A stretch of DNA of 58,469 nt from Candidatus Gastranaerophilales bacterium (GCA_944326685.1 CALVEV010000002.1:1-58469); one strand, 5' to 3'. Counted from the first letter of the stretch, positions 7,608 through 16,205 are shown. Notes: generated by a model from the sequence alone, not told the origin. A program made the numbers and translations.

Positions 7608-9353
7608 TTAAGCTACTTTATTTATAATATTTGAATATTTTTGTTTAAATTTAACTTGTTCTTCTTTTGATTTTTCAGTTATTGGAATTCCAACGGCTAA
7701 TCTTGATAGGCCTTCATTTAAAACACCAAATACTCCTGATACTGCAGCTACACAATATAATGATTTATTATATTGTGATTTAAAGGCATTACTTAATATT
7801 GATAAAATATAAGCTCCCATTCCAATATTTACAACTCTTTGTGCAAACATTTTTTTAGAAATTTTCTTTGCATTATCTTTATTATTTTCTTTTTGCATTA
7901 CCATATTATAACTATCTGCAACAATAAAATATGATGATGCCCCACTTGTCAAGATTTTTGAATATTTAGCTAAATTATGATTTGAATAGCCTGTTTTTGT
8001 TTTGTTATCAAAAGAAGACAATAGCTTTTTGTTTAATTTATCAGAAAAATCTTTTCTATGCTGTATTGATTTAATATAAGCTAAACCTTTTAAAATTTCA
8101 TAGTCTTCATTTTTATTTTGGACAATTTTATTTTTCTTAGAAAACATGTTAAATGGAGCAGTAATAATACTATATACAGTTTTGACTGGAGTCATTAAAA
8201 CTGTATCAAAGATTGTATGTACATATTTTTTATTGTCTTTTCCAAGGTAAATTTTATCTCCTTTTTGTTTGTTAACAACTTCAACATATTTATCAGCTAA
8301 ATTATCAAATCCATTATCGTTTAGTTTTTTTATCACTGAATTGAAATCAGTTCTTGTCATATACATATCTTTTTGAACAAAATTATTATATTTGTTTTTA
8401 ATTTTTGGAATTATATTTTTTGCTAGTTTAGTTGATTTTAAAGCAACAATCGCACCTCCTAATGCAAACCCCAAAGTAACAATTTTGCTGATTTTAGTAG
8501 AATGCTTTATTGTTGAATTATCATTTGCCATATCAACAATAGGATGTTCTTCGTTCTTTGTCTTCTTATTTTTAATAAAAGTTACAGGCTTATTGGTCAT
8601 TATCCGAGATAACATTTCAGTTCCTATAACAATTCCTGTTGTAGTTGCTAACGAAGCAAATGGAGTTTTATTAACAAATTTAGATAAAGCTCCAAGTACA
8701 ACAAATTGAGCATATGACATTATTCCAATTCTTGCTACTTCTTGTTTAAAACGACGTTTTTTTTCTTGTTTTGCTTCTGCTTTATTATTGTTTATCATCA
8801 TTGATTGATTATATGCATCATTTGCATAAAATATTGCAGGTAATATTCCAGATGTTAATCTACTTAGAGCTCTTTCTTTGTCAGAACTATAAGTAGATAT
8901 TATTGGATTTAAACGATTTTGACCTCGTTTAAATATATCATTATTTGATAAAGACATACTTTCTAAACAATTACTTATGGCAACTTTTTTAGAATAATTG
9001 GATCGTTCTTTTTGATGTTCTTTTATTAATTTTGAGTTAAGAATTGAATTTACTCTCTTTGAATTTGGAAATCTTTTTTTTATTTTTAATAAAAAAGACT
9101 CCAATAAATCTATTGGTAGCCCTTTAACTGGATATAAAATGGAATTTAATAAATCTTTTGAAATTGTATTTTGTTTTATTTTAATATTTTTATGATTATC
9201 AATAGAATTTATTTCTTTTAATAGATAATTTCCAGTTGATTTTCCAAAAACATTTGAATATTTTTCAACCGATTGAGAAACATTTGAATATGTTTTTGTA
9301 GAATATAAAATATTATTTTTTATATATGCTGATAATAATCTAATCCTTAACAT
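7608..9353 (-). CDS. Large membrane-associated protein of unknown family
   Basis: 581 aa from ATG at 9353, chosen because GGGAG lies five bases upstream of it. An in-frame ATG at 9365 has no ribosome site. The protein is Lys/Asn-rich with several separated hydrophobic stretches (around IMSYAQFVVLGALSKFV, IVTLGFALGGAIVALKS and VVNIGMGAYILSILSNAF), each preceded by basic segments. No catalytic motif or known domain is seen. Two segments resemble each other (a KxxRxKQEVARIGIMSYA-type run against KKMFAQRVVNIGMGAY), which hints at an internal duplication. Probably a lineage-specific membrane protein. Confidence 0.7.
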   Translation of the reverse strand: MLRIRLLSAYIKNNILYSTKTYSNVSQSVEKYSNVFGKSTGNYLLKEINSIDNHKNIKIKQNTISKDLLNSILYPVKGLPIDLLESFLLKIKKRFPNSKRVNSILNSKLIKEHQKERSNYSKKVAISNCLESMSLSNNDIFKRGQNRLNPIISTYSSDKERALSRLTSGILPAIFYANDAYNQSMMINNNKAEAKQEKKRRFKQEVARIGIMSYAQFVVLGALSKFVNKTPFASLATTTGIVIGTEMLSRIMTNKPVTFIKNKKTKNEEHPIVDMANDNSTIKHSTKISKIVTLGFALGGAIVALKSTKLAKNIIPKIKNKYNNFVQKDMYMTRTDFNSVIKKLNDNGFDNLADKYVEVVNKQKGDKIYLGKDNKKYVHTIFDTVLMTPVKTVYSIITAPFNMFSKKNKIVQNKNEDYEILKGLAYIKSIQHRKDFSDKLNKKLLSSFDNKTKTGYSNHNLAKYSKILTSGASSYFIVADSYNMVMQKENNKDNAKKISKKMFAQRVVNIGMGAYILSILSNAFKSQYNKSLYCVAAVSGVFGVLNEGLSRLAVGIPITEKSKEEQVKFKQKYSNIINKVA

Positions 9354-9439
9354 AGGAACTCCCATAATATAGAATAAATAAAATTCATTAAGATATTATG
9401 AGTTCTAAAAATAAGTTATTAAGAATGTTTCCAGCTTTT

Positions 9440-9461
9440 CCTAACATAATCCTAACAATTA
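9440..9461 (+). promoter_or_regulatory. 11-bp tandem direct repeat (Pho-box-like)
   Basis: CCTAACATAAT at 9440-9450 is followed directly by CCTAACAATTA at 9451-9461. OmpR/PhoB-type regulators bind 11-bp direct repeats, and the gene 47 bp downstream encodes such a regulator, so autoregulation is a reasonable inference. Confidence 0.5.
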
Positions 9462-9494
9462 AATATTAAATTATAATTAGGAACATGTTTTGGA

Positions 9495-9508
9495 TATAAT
9501 AAAGCGTA
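9495..9508 (+). promoter_or_regulatory. Putative -10 box for a leaderless start
   Basis: TATAAT at 9495-9500 lies 7 bases upstream of ATG 9508, with no Shine-Dalgarno between. A transcript starting at or next to the ATG would be leaderless. No good -35 is seen, which fits activation through the upstream direct repeat. Confidence 0.45.
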
Positions 9509-10200
9509 TGTTAAAAGCAAAAATATTAGTTGTTGATGATGAATGTGCTATTAGAGAATTATTAGAAATGCTTCTTGAAGCAAATGGCTTTTCTGATATA
9601 AAAATGGCGTCAGATGGAGAAGAAGCAATTAAAATTGCAGAAGAATGGGGTCCAGATATTATTTTGCTTGATTTAATGTTACCTAAAATAGATGGATTAA
9701 CAGTATGCAGAATTCTTCGTGCAAATCCAAAAACTATATCAACTCCAATTATTATGTTAACAGCAAAAAGTGAAGAATCTGATATAGTTCTAGGCCTAGA
9801 ATTAGGTGCAAACGATTATATAACAAAACCATTTAGTAATAAAATTGTTATTGCAAGAATAAGAAATCAGTTAAGAAATATCCCTAAAGAAACAAATAAA
9901 ATAAAGTATGAAAATTTAATTATTGATACAGAAAAAAGAATTGTAGAATTAGGAAAAGAAATTATAGATTTAACATATAGTGAGTATGAAATTCTATACT
10001 TACTAACCAAAAGTCCAGGAAGAGTTTATACTAGGAGTCAATTAATATCTAATTTAAAAGGTGATTCTTATTATGAAGTTACTGATAGAACCATTGATGT
10101 TCAAATTGTAAATTTAAGAAAAAAACTTGGTGATTTTGGGAAAAATATTATTACCATTAGAAGCATTGGTTATTGCTTAAAATCATTGGAGAATAATTAA
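9508..10200 (+). CDS. OmpR/PhoB-family response regulator
   Basis: 230 aa from ATG 9508 (a TTG at 9490 would add six residues). The receiver domain has the acidic pair D10-D11, phosphoacceptor D55 in LLDLMLPK, Thr in MLTAK and Lys in ITKPFS. Residues about 135-228 form a winged-helix DNA-binding domain with DLTYSEYEILYLL, GRVYTRSQL and VTDRTIDVQIVNLRKKLG. It works with the kinase encoded immediately downstream, whose ATG overlaps this stop (TAATG). The architecture is PhoB-like. The signal is unknown, though the direct repeat upstream resembles a Pho box. Confidence 0.93.
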   Translation: MLKAKILVVDDECAIRELLEMLLEANGFSDIKMASDGEEAIKIAEEWGPDIILLDLMLPKIDGLTVCRILRANPKTISTPIIMLTAKSEESDIVLGLELGANDYITKPFSNKIVIARIRNQLRNIPKETNKIKYENLIIDTEKRIVELGKEIIDLTYSEYEILYLLTKSPGRVYTRSQLISNLKGDSYYEVTDRTIDVQIVNLRKKLGDFGKNIITIRSIGYCLKSLENN

Positions 10201-11621
10201 TGATTAAAAATAGAGATAATTTTTTATTTTTTATACCAATATTAATTACTTTAATTTTAATTATTCTTACTAGTTTATTAATGTATCAATTAAAACAATT
10301 TGGGCAAACTTATAATCAAGAAACCGAAAAAGAATTACAAACTGATATTAAACAGGTTTTACATATTGTAGAACCTCTATTAAAATATAATAAATATATA
10401 GAATTACAAAATTACTGTAATGAATTTAATAATGAAAAAATTCGAATAACAATAATAGATAATAAAGGAAAAGTTCTTGCAGATTCAAATACCCCAACCA
10501 ATAAATTAGATAATCATTCAAATAGACCTGAAATAATTTCTGCATTAGACGGTAAATCAAATACAATAATTCGATATAGCTCAACAATGCAATCAGAAAT
10601 GATATATAAATCAACACCTATTATAATCAATGGGAATAAATATGTAATAAGAATTTCTATATCATCACATAACATTTCAAAAACATTAGATAAAGCTGAA
10701 AAAAATATATATTTAACCTTTTTTATTGGATTTGGAGGAGTTTTATTATTAACCCTTTACATTTTAATAAGAGTTAGACTGCCTTTTAATAAATTACAAC
10801 AAAGTGCAATAAAAATAGCTAGTGGAAATTTAGATACAGAAATTTTTGTACCTAAAAATGGTGTATTATGGGAATTATCAAGAGCGATAAATGTTATGTC
10901 AAAACAATTGAAACGACAAATAAAAAGTATGAAAAAATTAGAAAATTTCAGAAGTGAATTCATTGCAAATGTTTCACACGAAATAAAAACGCCTTTGACA
11001 TCAATATTATCAGCAGTTGAAATGTTAGAAAGCTTAGAGCCAACAAACAAAACAGAAGTTAAATGCTTAAAAATAATATCGGAACAATCAAATAGGCTGA
11101 ATACATTAATTCAAGATATTTTAAGTCTCGCAGACTTAGAAAAAAGGCAAATATTTAAAAATCGAGATTTTGCTGAATTAACTATAAGCTCTACTGTTGA
11201 AAATGCAATTAGTCTTTGTAGAGGAATAGTAGAATCATCAAATATTAAAATAGAAATATTAGAAAAATCTGACATACAAATATTTGGGAACTCATATTTA
11301 TTAGAACAAGCAATAAATAATTTAGTTATAAATGCTGTAAAATACAGTCAAACAGACAAAATAACAGCTAAATCTTATGTCGAAAATAATGAAATAAAAA
11401 TCTCAGTAAAAGATTATGGTATTGGAATAGAAAAAGAAGAATGTTCTAGAATATTTGAACGATTTTACCGAATAGATAAAGCAAGAAGTCGAGAACTTGG
11501 AGGTACTGGTTTAGGATTAGCAATTGTCAAAAACATTGCCAAACTCCATAATGGTAGAATTGACGTAATAAGTAGCATTGGAAAAGGTTCAGAATTTATT
11601 ATATGTATTCCTATTATTTAA
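10200..11621 (+). CDS. PhoR-type membrane sensor histidine kinase
   Basis: 473 aa. A transmembrane helix at about 9-29 and another at about 172-192 flank an extracytoplasmic sensor region of roughly 140 residues. HAMP follows (RLPFNKLQQSAIKIASGN). The dimerisation/phosphoacceptor motif VSHEIKTPLTS has H260. The ATPase domain shows NLVINAVKYS (N box), DYGIGIEKEE (G1), FERFYR (F box) and GGTGLGLAIV (G2). It autophosphorylates on H260 and passes phosphate to the upstream regulator. Its last 8 bases overlap the convergent gene at 11614. Confidence 0.94.
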   Translation: MIKNRDNFLFFIPILITLILIILTSLLMYQLKQFGQTYNQETEKELQTDIKQVLHIVEPLLKYNKYIELQNYCNEFNNEKIRITIIDNKGKVLADSNTPTNKLDNHSNRPEIISALDGKSNTIIRYSSTMQSEMIYKSTPIIINGNKYVIRISISSHNISKTLDKAEKNIYLTFFIGFGGVLLLTLYILIRVRLPFNKLQQSAIKIASGNLDTEIFVPKNGVLWELSRAINVMSKQLKRQIKSMKKLENFRSEFIANVSHEIKTPLTSILSAVEMLESLEPTNKTEVKCLKIISEQSNRLNTLIQDILSLADLEKRQIFKNRDFAELTISSTVENAISLCRGIVESSNIKIEILEKSDIQIFGNSYLLEQAINNLVINAVKYSQTDKITAKSYVENNEIKISVKDYGIGIEKEECSRIFERFYRIDKARSRELGGTGLGLAIVKNIAKLHNGRIDVISSIGKGSEFIICIPII

Positions 11622-11973
11622 TACCTTTAAGTATTTTAGTTACAATCTTACCTATTCCGTAGCATAATATTGATCCTCCTGGTATAGGTGTAATTGCACC
11701 AATACCCCCAAGAATCATAGGAATATGTTCTTTTTTTATTTTTGTTTTTGAAACCCCACCAATAAATCTATCTGCACAAGAACGAATTTGATTGTGTTTT
11801 TTTATTTGTGAGAATCTTGCACCTGATTGCCAACCTGTTTGGAAATTATTTTTATAATATTTACCAGTTCCTTTTATTTCTCCTGCAATATTTTTGGCAG
11901 AATTTTTTATCTTTTTAACATTAGGCAACAGTCCATTTAAACTAATTTTAGGTATACTTACCATTTTATACAT
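11614..11973 (-). CDS. Small basic protein with Gly-rich hydrophobic C-terminus
   Basis: 119 aa, basic and Lys/Ile-rich. Residues about 85-113 form a hydrophobic Gly/Pro-rich stretch (MILGGIGAITPIPGG...). It has no homologue I recognise. Start choice is open between ATG 11973 and ATG 11964; neither has a clear ribosome site. It converges on the histidine kinase with an 8-bp overlap, so the two transcripts are antisense at their ends. Confidence 0.6.
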   Translation of the reverse strand: MYKMVSIPKISLNGLLPNVKKIKNSAKNIAGEIKGTGKYYKNNFQTGWQSGARFSQIKKHNQIRSCADRFIGGVSKTKIKKEHIPMILGGIGAITPIPGGSILCYGIGKIVTKILKGIK

Positions 11974-12049
11974 CCATATACTAACTACTACATGTACTTA
12001 AAGTATTTATGATGAATAAAAATTGTTATTTTTTTAAGTTTTTTTACAA

Positions 12050-13477
12050 TTATTCTTCAACTGTTAATAACTTAATAAAATTAGTTGTTTGACCAATAAC
12101 ATAAGGGATAACCCCAGTCATAATAACTTTGTCTCCTGATTTCATACCTAATTTTTCAACTAGAAGTTTATTTATTTCTTTTAATGACTTATTACTTATT
12201 TCTTGTTGCCAATTATAATTAATAGGAGTAACGTCTCTACAAAGATTCATTTGTCTGCAAACAGTTTCACTTTTAGCTAGCGCATATATAGGAACACTTG
12301 GTTTTGCTTTGCTTAACAACGCCGGGGTATAACCATTAGTAGTAAATGCTAAAATTGCTTTTATTTTAAGGTTATCTAACATTGTAATCATAGCTTGGCA
12401 CATTGCAAAAGCTTCATGATTATCAAATTCTGCCATTTTTCTAGAATAGTAATTATGTCTTACAATTCCATTTTGTTCCAAGTTTTCTGATATACTACTC
12501 ATCATTTTTACAGCTTCAACAGGATATTTCCCAACAGCAGTTTCACCGGATAACATAATGGCATCCGCTCCGTCAATTATCGCATTTGCAACATCTGATG
12601 TTTCGGCTCTAGTTGGTATTGGCTGTTCTATCATCGTTTCTAGCATTTGTGTTGCCACAATTACAATTTTATTTTTTGCACTACTTTCACTTATTAATTT
12701 CTTTTGCACAGCAGGTACTTTTTCTGGAGAAATTTCAATACCTAAGTCTCCTCTTGCAACCATAACACCATCAGAAAGTCTAATAATATCATCAATATTA
12801 TCCAAAGCTTCAGGTTTTTCAATTTTAGCTATAATAGGAATATATCCTCCATACATTTCCATACAATGCTTAGCTTTTAAAACATCTTCACCTGTTCTTA
12901 CAAAAGATAATGCTAAATAGTCAATTTTCCATTCAAGGGCATATTTAATATATTCTATATCTTTAGGAGTAATAGCTGATAAACTTGCCGTTCTCCCAGG
13001 TAAATTTAAACCTTTTCTTGGCTTCAATAAGCCTCCTCGAACTACAAGGGCTTTTACAACCTTTCCGTCTGATTCTATAACTCTTAATTCAAGTTTTCCA
13101 TCATCTAAATAGATTTTATCATCTTTTTTTACATCATTTGCAATTCCAGAATAATCTACAGGTATTATTCCATTAATTTCTTCTGAAGAATGTTGTAGTT
13201 GAACTTCAGAATTTTCAATTAATTCAATAGGAGTAGATAAATTCCCAACTCTAATTTTAGGTCCTTGTAAGTCTAAAAGAATTGCAGTATTAGTACAAAG
13301 TTTTTTAGCAACTTTTCTTACTAAATCAATACTATTTTTATGCTCATCTGGAGTTGAATGTGAAGAGTTAACCCTAAACATACTAACACCTGCATTAATT
13401 AATTCCTCAATTTTTTCTTCATTAGTGATTGAGGGTCCTAAAGTTGCAACAATTTTAACTCCACTAGATTTAAGCAT
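12050..13477 (-). CDS. pyk: Pyruvate kinase
   Basis: 475 aa from ATG 13477, which has AGGAG upstream; an ATG at 13510 would add 11 residues without a ribosome site. It converts phosphoenolpyruvate and ADP to pyruvate and ATP in glycolysis. Visible motifs are KIVATLGP at the N-terminus, FRVNSSHS, LLDLQGPKIRVG, MVARGDLGIE, and the family signature around ATQMLETMIEQPIPTRAE with IMLSGETAVGKYPVE. The A, B and C domains are complete. It lacks the extra C-terminal PEP-utiliser domain found in some cyanobacterial and Bacillus enzymes. Confidence 0.97.
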   Translation of the reverse strand: MLKSSGVKIVATLGPSITNEEKIEELINAGVSMFRVNSSHSTPDEHKNSIDLVRKVAKKLCTNTAILLDLQGPKIRVGNLSTPIELIENSEVQLQHSSEEINGIIPVDYSGIANDVKKDDKIYLDDGKLELRVIESDGKVVKALVVRGGLLKPRKGLNLPGRTASLSAITPKDIEYIKYALEWKIDYLALSFVRTGEDVLKAKHCMEMYGGYIPIIAKIEKPEALDNIDDIIRLSDGVMVARGDLGIEISPEKVPAVQKKLISESSAKNKIVIVATQMLETMIEQPIPTRAETSDVANAIIDGADAIMLSGETAVGKYPVEAVKMMSSISENLEQNGIVRHNYYSRKMAEFDNHEAFAMCQAMITMLDNLKIKAILAFTTNGYTPALLSKAKPSVPIYALAKSETVCRQMNLCRDVTPINYNWQQEISNKSLKEINKLLVEKLGMKSGDKVIMTGVIPYVIGQTTNFIKLLTVEE

Positions 13478-13570
13478 GATAAAAAAACTCCTATTAATTG
13501 TATAACACACACTTATTCTAGCACAAGATAAAGTTTAGTCAATTAACCTTCTTTGTGATAAATTAATTAT

Positions 13571-13909
13571 ATGAACGCATTTTTACCAATTTTATTATTA
13601 ACAATATCAAATGTATTTATGACTTTTGCTTGGTATGGACATTTAAGACACCGTAGTACCGTTTTATGGGCAGTAATATTAATTAGTTGGGGGATTGCTT
13701 TTTTTGAATATTGTTTTCAAGTCCCAGCAAATAGAATCGGGTATGAATATTACAATGCTGCTCAGTTAAAAACAATACAAGAAGTTATAACATTAATAGT
13801 TTTTTCAGTATTTTCTGTTTTTTATTTAAAAGAGAGTTTTAAATGGAATTATGCAGTTGGTTTTTTATTTATAATATTAGCAGTATTTTTCATATTCAAA
13901 AAATGGTAA
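13571..13909 (+). CDS. DUF486 (DMT-type) small membrane protein
   Basis: 112 aa with four predicted membrane helices (about 4-22, 32-50, 70-88, 92-108). The segments NVFMTFAWYGHL, WGIAFFEYCFQVPANRIG and QLKTIQEVITL are the conserved blocks of the DUF486 family, distantly related to drug/metabolite transporters. No substrate is known. The gene stands alone, divergent from pyk, and has no ribosome site; GATAAA lies eight bases before the ATG. Confidence 0.85.
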   Translation: MNAFLPILLLTISNVFMTFAWYGHLRHRSTVLWAVILISWGIAFFEYCFQVPANRIGYEYYNAAQLKTIQEVITLIVFSVFSVFYLKESFKWNYAVGFLFIILAVFFIFKKW

Positions 13910-14005
13910 TTTTAATCTAAACATATGATGTAACAAATAATGAATTGCAGGATGATATAGTTGAAAAACTATAAAAAATAATTAATAATTATTTGGAGGC
14001 ATACT

Positions 14006-14491
14006 ATGGCAGATATTAGTTCAATATCAAATCAAAAGCAAAATAATATTAGCTCATCAACAAAAGTAAAATTGGAATCTTTAGGAATAAATATTTCAAC
14101 TGTTTCATCTGAAAGTGAAGCTCAAGCTTTGATAGATAAATTAAAAGCTGCAAAAGCAGGAACACAACAACAAGTTGAACAAAAGCAGGAATCTGCAAGT
14201 AGATCAACATCAGAAGCAGAGACTTTAGCAGATGCAAAATCATTAGCTAGTAAAATGGGTTTAGTATTAAATAATGATACATCTGTAGATGAAATTTTAA
14301 GCCAAATATCAACTAAAATAAGAGAATTATCGACAAGTGAGAATCCATCAGAAAGACAAATGGCACAGGCATATCAAGCTCAATTAAGTACAATTTCAAA
14401 TAGTTATAATTCTATTCAATCTAGTCAACAAAATATGTATTCTGCAATGAATATGATGTCAATAAATAATAAATATTCTCTTAATTTATAG
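14006..14491 (+). CDS. Ser/Gln-rich helical protein of unknown function
   Basis: 161 aa preceded by TTGGAGG. It is rich in Ser, Gln and Ala, with no signal peptide and long helical stretches (for example SEAQALIDKLKAAKAG), then a C-terminal tail of Gln/Asn/Met. No known domain is seen. It is monocistronic: a very strong terminator follows 20 bp after the stop. A secreted or filament-associated role is possible from its composition, but nothing proves it. Confidence 0.7.
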   Translation: MADISSISNQKQNNISSSTKVKLESLGINISTVSSESEAQALIDKLKAAKAGTQQQVEQKQESASRSTSEAETLADAKSLASKMGLVLNNDTSVDEILSQISTKIRELSTSENPSERQMAQAYQAQLSTISNSYNSIQSSQQNMYSAMNMMSINNKYSLNL

Positions 14492-14510
14492 TAAATTAAT
14501 AACCGAAGTT

Positions 14511-14549
14511 AAAAAAGTACATTCTATTTTCATAGAATGTACTTTTTTA
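14511..14549 (+). terminator. Strong Rho-independent terminator
   Basis: A 17-bp perfect stem (14511-14527 with 14532-14548) with loop TTTC, ending in TTTTTT. Confidence 0.92.
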
Positions 14550-14642
14550 TCAGGTAAATAAAAGTAAAAATAAAATAATAATGTATTGCAAAAAAAGTTA
14601 AAATTAAGTATAAATATAATACTTAAAAATTGGAGGCTTTAT

Positions 14643-15449
14643 ATGAAAAAGATATTATTAACCTTATTATGTTTATTTACAATGTTATCCACCAATGCAG
14701 CAACTTTTAATCCTGAATCAAGAGTTACTACAGTAGGTAATACATTAATAAGTAAAAACGGTTTACCATCAGTAAATTTTAACGTAACTAATTCGCCTGT
14801 AGATAATGGAGATATAGTTACAAATAAAAAGCTATGTATAAGTAGAGACAAGTTAAAATATACAGGTAACGATAATGAGGTAGCTGCAATTATCTCTCAA
14901 GAAATGGGGGCAATAGTAAATGCTTCAGCATCTAAAAAGAGTTTAATAAATTCAGTATCAAATTCTATTTTAGGAAATATAAGTAGCGAAGGGTTATATA
15001 ATTTTGCAAATGCAACTCAACAGCTTGCTTTATCTAATATGAATAAAAAAGATCTTATGAATGCAGATATTACAGGTGTAGACTTAATGATAAAAGCTGG
15101 ATATAATCCACTCGCAATGATAGTTGTATTAGGTAAAATGGAAGGATCATTGTCAGATGCATTTAAAATGCAACCTGCAAATTTAGAAAGAACAATGAAT
15201 ATATATGATTATTTATCATATAATTATCCTGAAAAAGTTAAATCGGGTTATGCTTGCAATGAATACAGAAATTTTATAGCATATATTCAACCCACTATAG
15301 ATGAAAGAAACAACGATAAAAAAGCACTAGAAAAATTTCAAAAAGAACAATCTCAAGCTAAAAAAGAAAGAGAAAAACAATTGTTAAAATACAAAGTAAC
15401 TGGTGGTGCTAACGGTTGGAATGTAACTCAAACATTATTGAAAAAATAA
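14643..15449 (+). CDS. Secreted degenerate M48-peptidase homologue
   Basis: 268 aa from ATG 14643, behind TTGGAGG. Residues 1-20 are a Sec signal peptide ending STNAA. The fold markers of M48 (BepA/LoiP-like) peptidases are visible: NEVAAIISQEMGAIVN where the family has HExxH, then NADITGVDLMIKAGYNP where the family has ExxAD...GLxLMxxAGYxP, then a PANLERTMNI segment. Both zinc-binding His are gone (Q86, A90) and the third-ligand Glu is replaced by Asp (137), so it is probably not a working protease. A Lys/Glu helix of about 35 aa follows. It may be a periplasmic scaffold or chaperone derived from an outer-membrane-protein quality-control protease. Confidence 0.78.
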   Translation: MKKILLTLLCLFTMLSTNAATFNPESRVTTVGNTLISKNGLPSVNFNVTNSPVDNGDIVTNKKLCISRDKLKYTGNDNEVAAIISQEMGAIVNASASKKSLINSVSNSILGNISSEGLYNFANATQQLALSNMNKKDLMNADITGVDLMIKAGYNPLAMIVVLGKMEGSLSDAFKMQPANLERTMNIYDYLSYNYPEKVKSGYACNEYRNFIAYIQPTIDERNNDKKALEKFQKEQSQAKKEREKQLLKYKVTGGANGWNVTQTLLKK

Positions 15450-15464
15450 GTATTTTTTGATTTA

Positions 15465-15500
15465 ATAGAACTCTAGGTTAAATATCTAGAGTTCTATTTA
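15465..15500 (+). terminator. Terminator after the M48-like gene
   Basis: A 12-bp stem, ATAGAACTCTAG / CTAGAGTTCTAT, then TTTAT. The duplicated tRNA-Val segment starts at its right foot. Confidence 0.75.
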
Positions 15501-15514
15501 TAAGGGCGATTGGC
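15497..15514 (+). repeat. Partial tRNA-Val copy (direct repeat)
   Basis: This 18-bp segment is identical to 15591-15608. It contains seven bases of flank plus the first 11 bases of tRNA-Val, then diverges. Confidence 0.9.
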
Positions 15515-15590
15515 ACTCTGCCGACGAGAAAGATTAAGTATCTTTCGAGGAGAGGTACGGTAGCGCAGCTACCAACAATAAAACTAAATA
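15515..15590 (+). other. Hairpin-rich insert between tRNA-Val repeats
   Basis: It begins ACTCTGCCGA exactly as the tRNA-Leu insert does, forming GGCA-CTC-TGCC with the partial copy. A GAAAGAT...ATCTTTC hairpin follows, then GAGAGG, then GGTAGC-GCA-GCTACC. Bases 15559-15567 repeat tRNA-Val bases 15615-15623 directly. Bases 15568-15576 are the exact reverse complement of tRNA bases 15612-15620. No ORF. Confidence 0.6.
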
Positions 15591-15597
15591 TTTATAA

Positions 15598-15670
15598 GGG
15601 CGATTGGCGTAGTTGGTAGCGCATCTGAACGACATTCAGGGGGGCACTGGTTCGAGTCCAGTATCGCCCA
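15598..15670 (+). tRNA. tRNA-Val (anticodon GAC)
   Basis: 73 nt without encoded CCA. The acceptor is GGGCGAT/ATCGCCC with discriminator A. The D-arm is GCGT-AGTTGGTA-GCGC, the anticodon stem is TCTGA/TCAGG around loop ACGACAT, and the T-arm is ACTGG-TTCGAGT-CCAGT. The anticodon GAC decodes GUC/GUU. Position 33 reads C instead of the near-universal U, and position 32 reads A, which is unusual for an elongator tRNA. Confidence 0.88.
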
Positions 15671-15708
15671 TTTTGTATTTTATATTAAATTTCTAAATTA
15701 CAGGACGA

Positions 15709-15739
15709 AGAACCCACAAAACAAAGTTTTGTGGGTTCT
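15709..15739. repeat. Perfect 14-bp inverted repeat
   Basis: AGAACCCACAAAAC, loop AAA, then its exact complement. No T-tract follows on either strand, so it is not an ordinary terminator. It lies 39 bp past tRNA-Val, in a 220-bp gap that otherwise holds only AT-rich promoter-like sequence before the cupin gene. Confidence 0.7.
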
Positions 15740-15894
15740 AGTGTGAGTAAGTTATGACAAAAAGTTTTGTAAGTGTTATTTGTTAATAGAAAAATAGTAT
15801 ATTCATTAATATTTTTTATTCTAATTATTTACCAACTTGTTTAATTTATATTTATTTAAAATCTGATAATTATATTATTAGAAAGGAGAATATT

Positions 15895-16200
15895 ATGTTC
15901 TACAATGTTTTAAAAGCTAAAGATTTAGTATCTCTTAAGGAAGAAAAAATGGATAGAGAAGTATTAATGGAAAATGGTGATAGCTCTCTTACCATTATTG
16001 CGCTAAAGAAAGATGAAATTATTGATACTCATACATCAATTGCAGATGCTGCTGTATATGTTTTAGATGGTGAAATTGAATTACATTTTGATGCTGAAAA
16101 ATTTAAGTTAGATAAAGGTGAAATTCTTATGTTTAAAAAAGATAAAGAGCATAAAGTGTTAGCATTGAAGGATAGTAAATTCATGTTGATAAGAGTATAA
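15895..16200 (+). CDS. Small cupin-domain protein
   Basis: 101 aa behind GAAAGGAG. It is a single beta-barrel cupin with motif 1 region TSIADAAVYVLDGEIELHFD and motif 2 region LDKGEILMFKKDKEHKVLAL. Metal ligands appear reduced: His in DTHT and in KEHKV, but the usual HxH pair is not intact. Small cupins of this kind bind small molecules or act as isomerase-like enzymes. No substrate can be named. It is monocistronic, with a terminator right after. Confidence 0.85.
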   Translation: MFYNVLKAKDLVSLKEEKMDREVLMENGDSSLTIIALKKDEIIDTHTSIADAAVYVLDGEIELHFDAEKFKLDKGEILMFKKDKEHKVLALKDSKFMLIRV

Positions 16201-16205
16201 AACTA

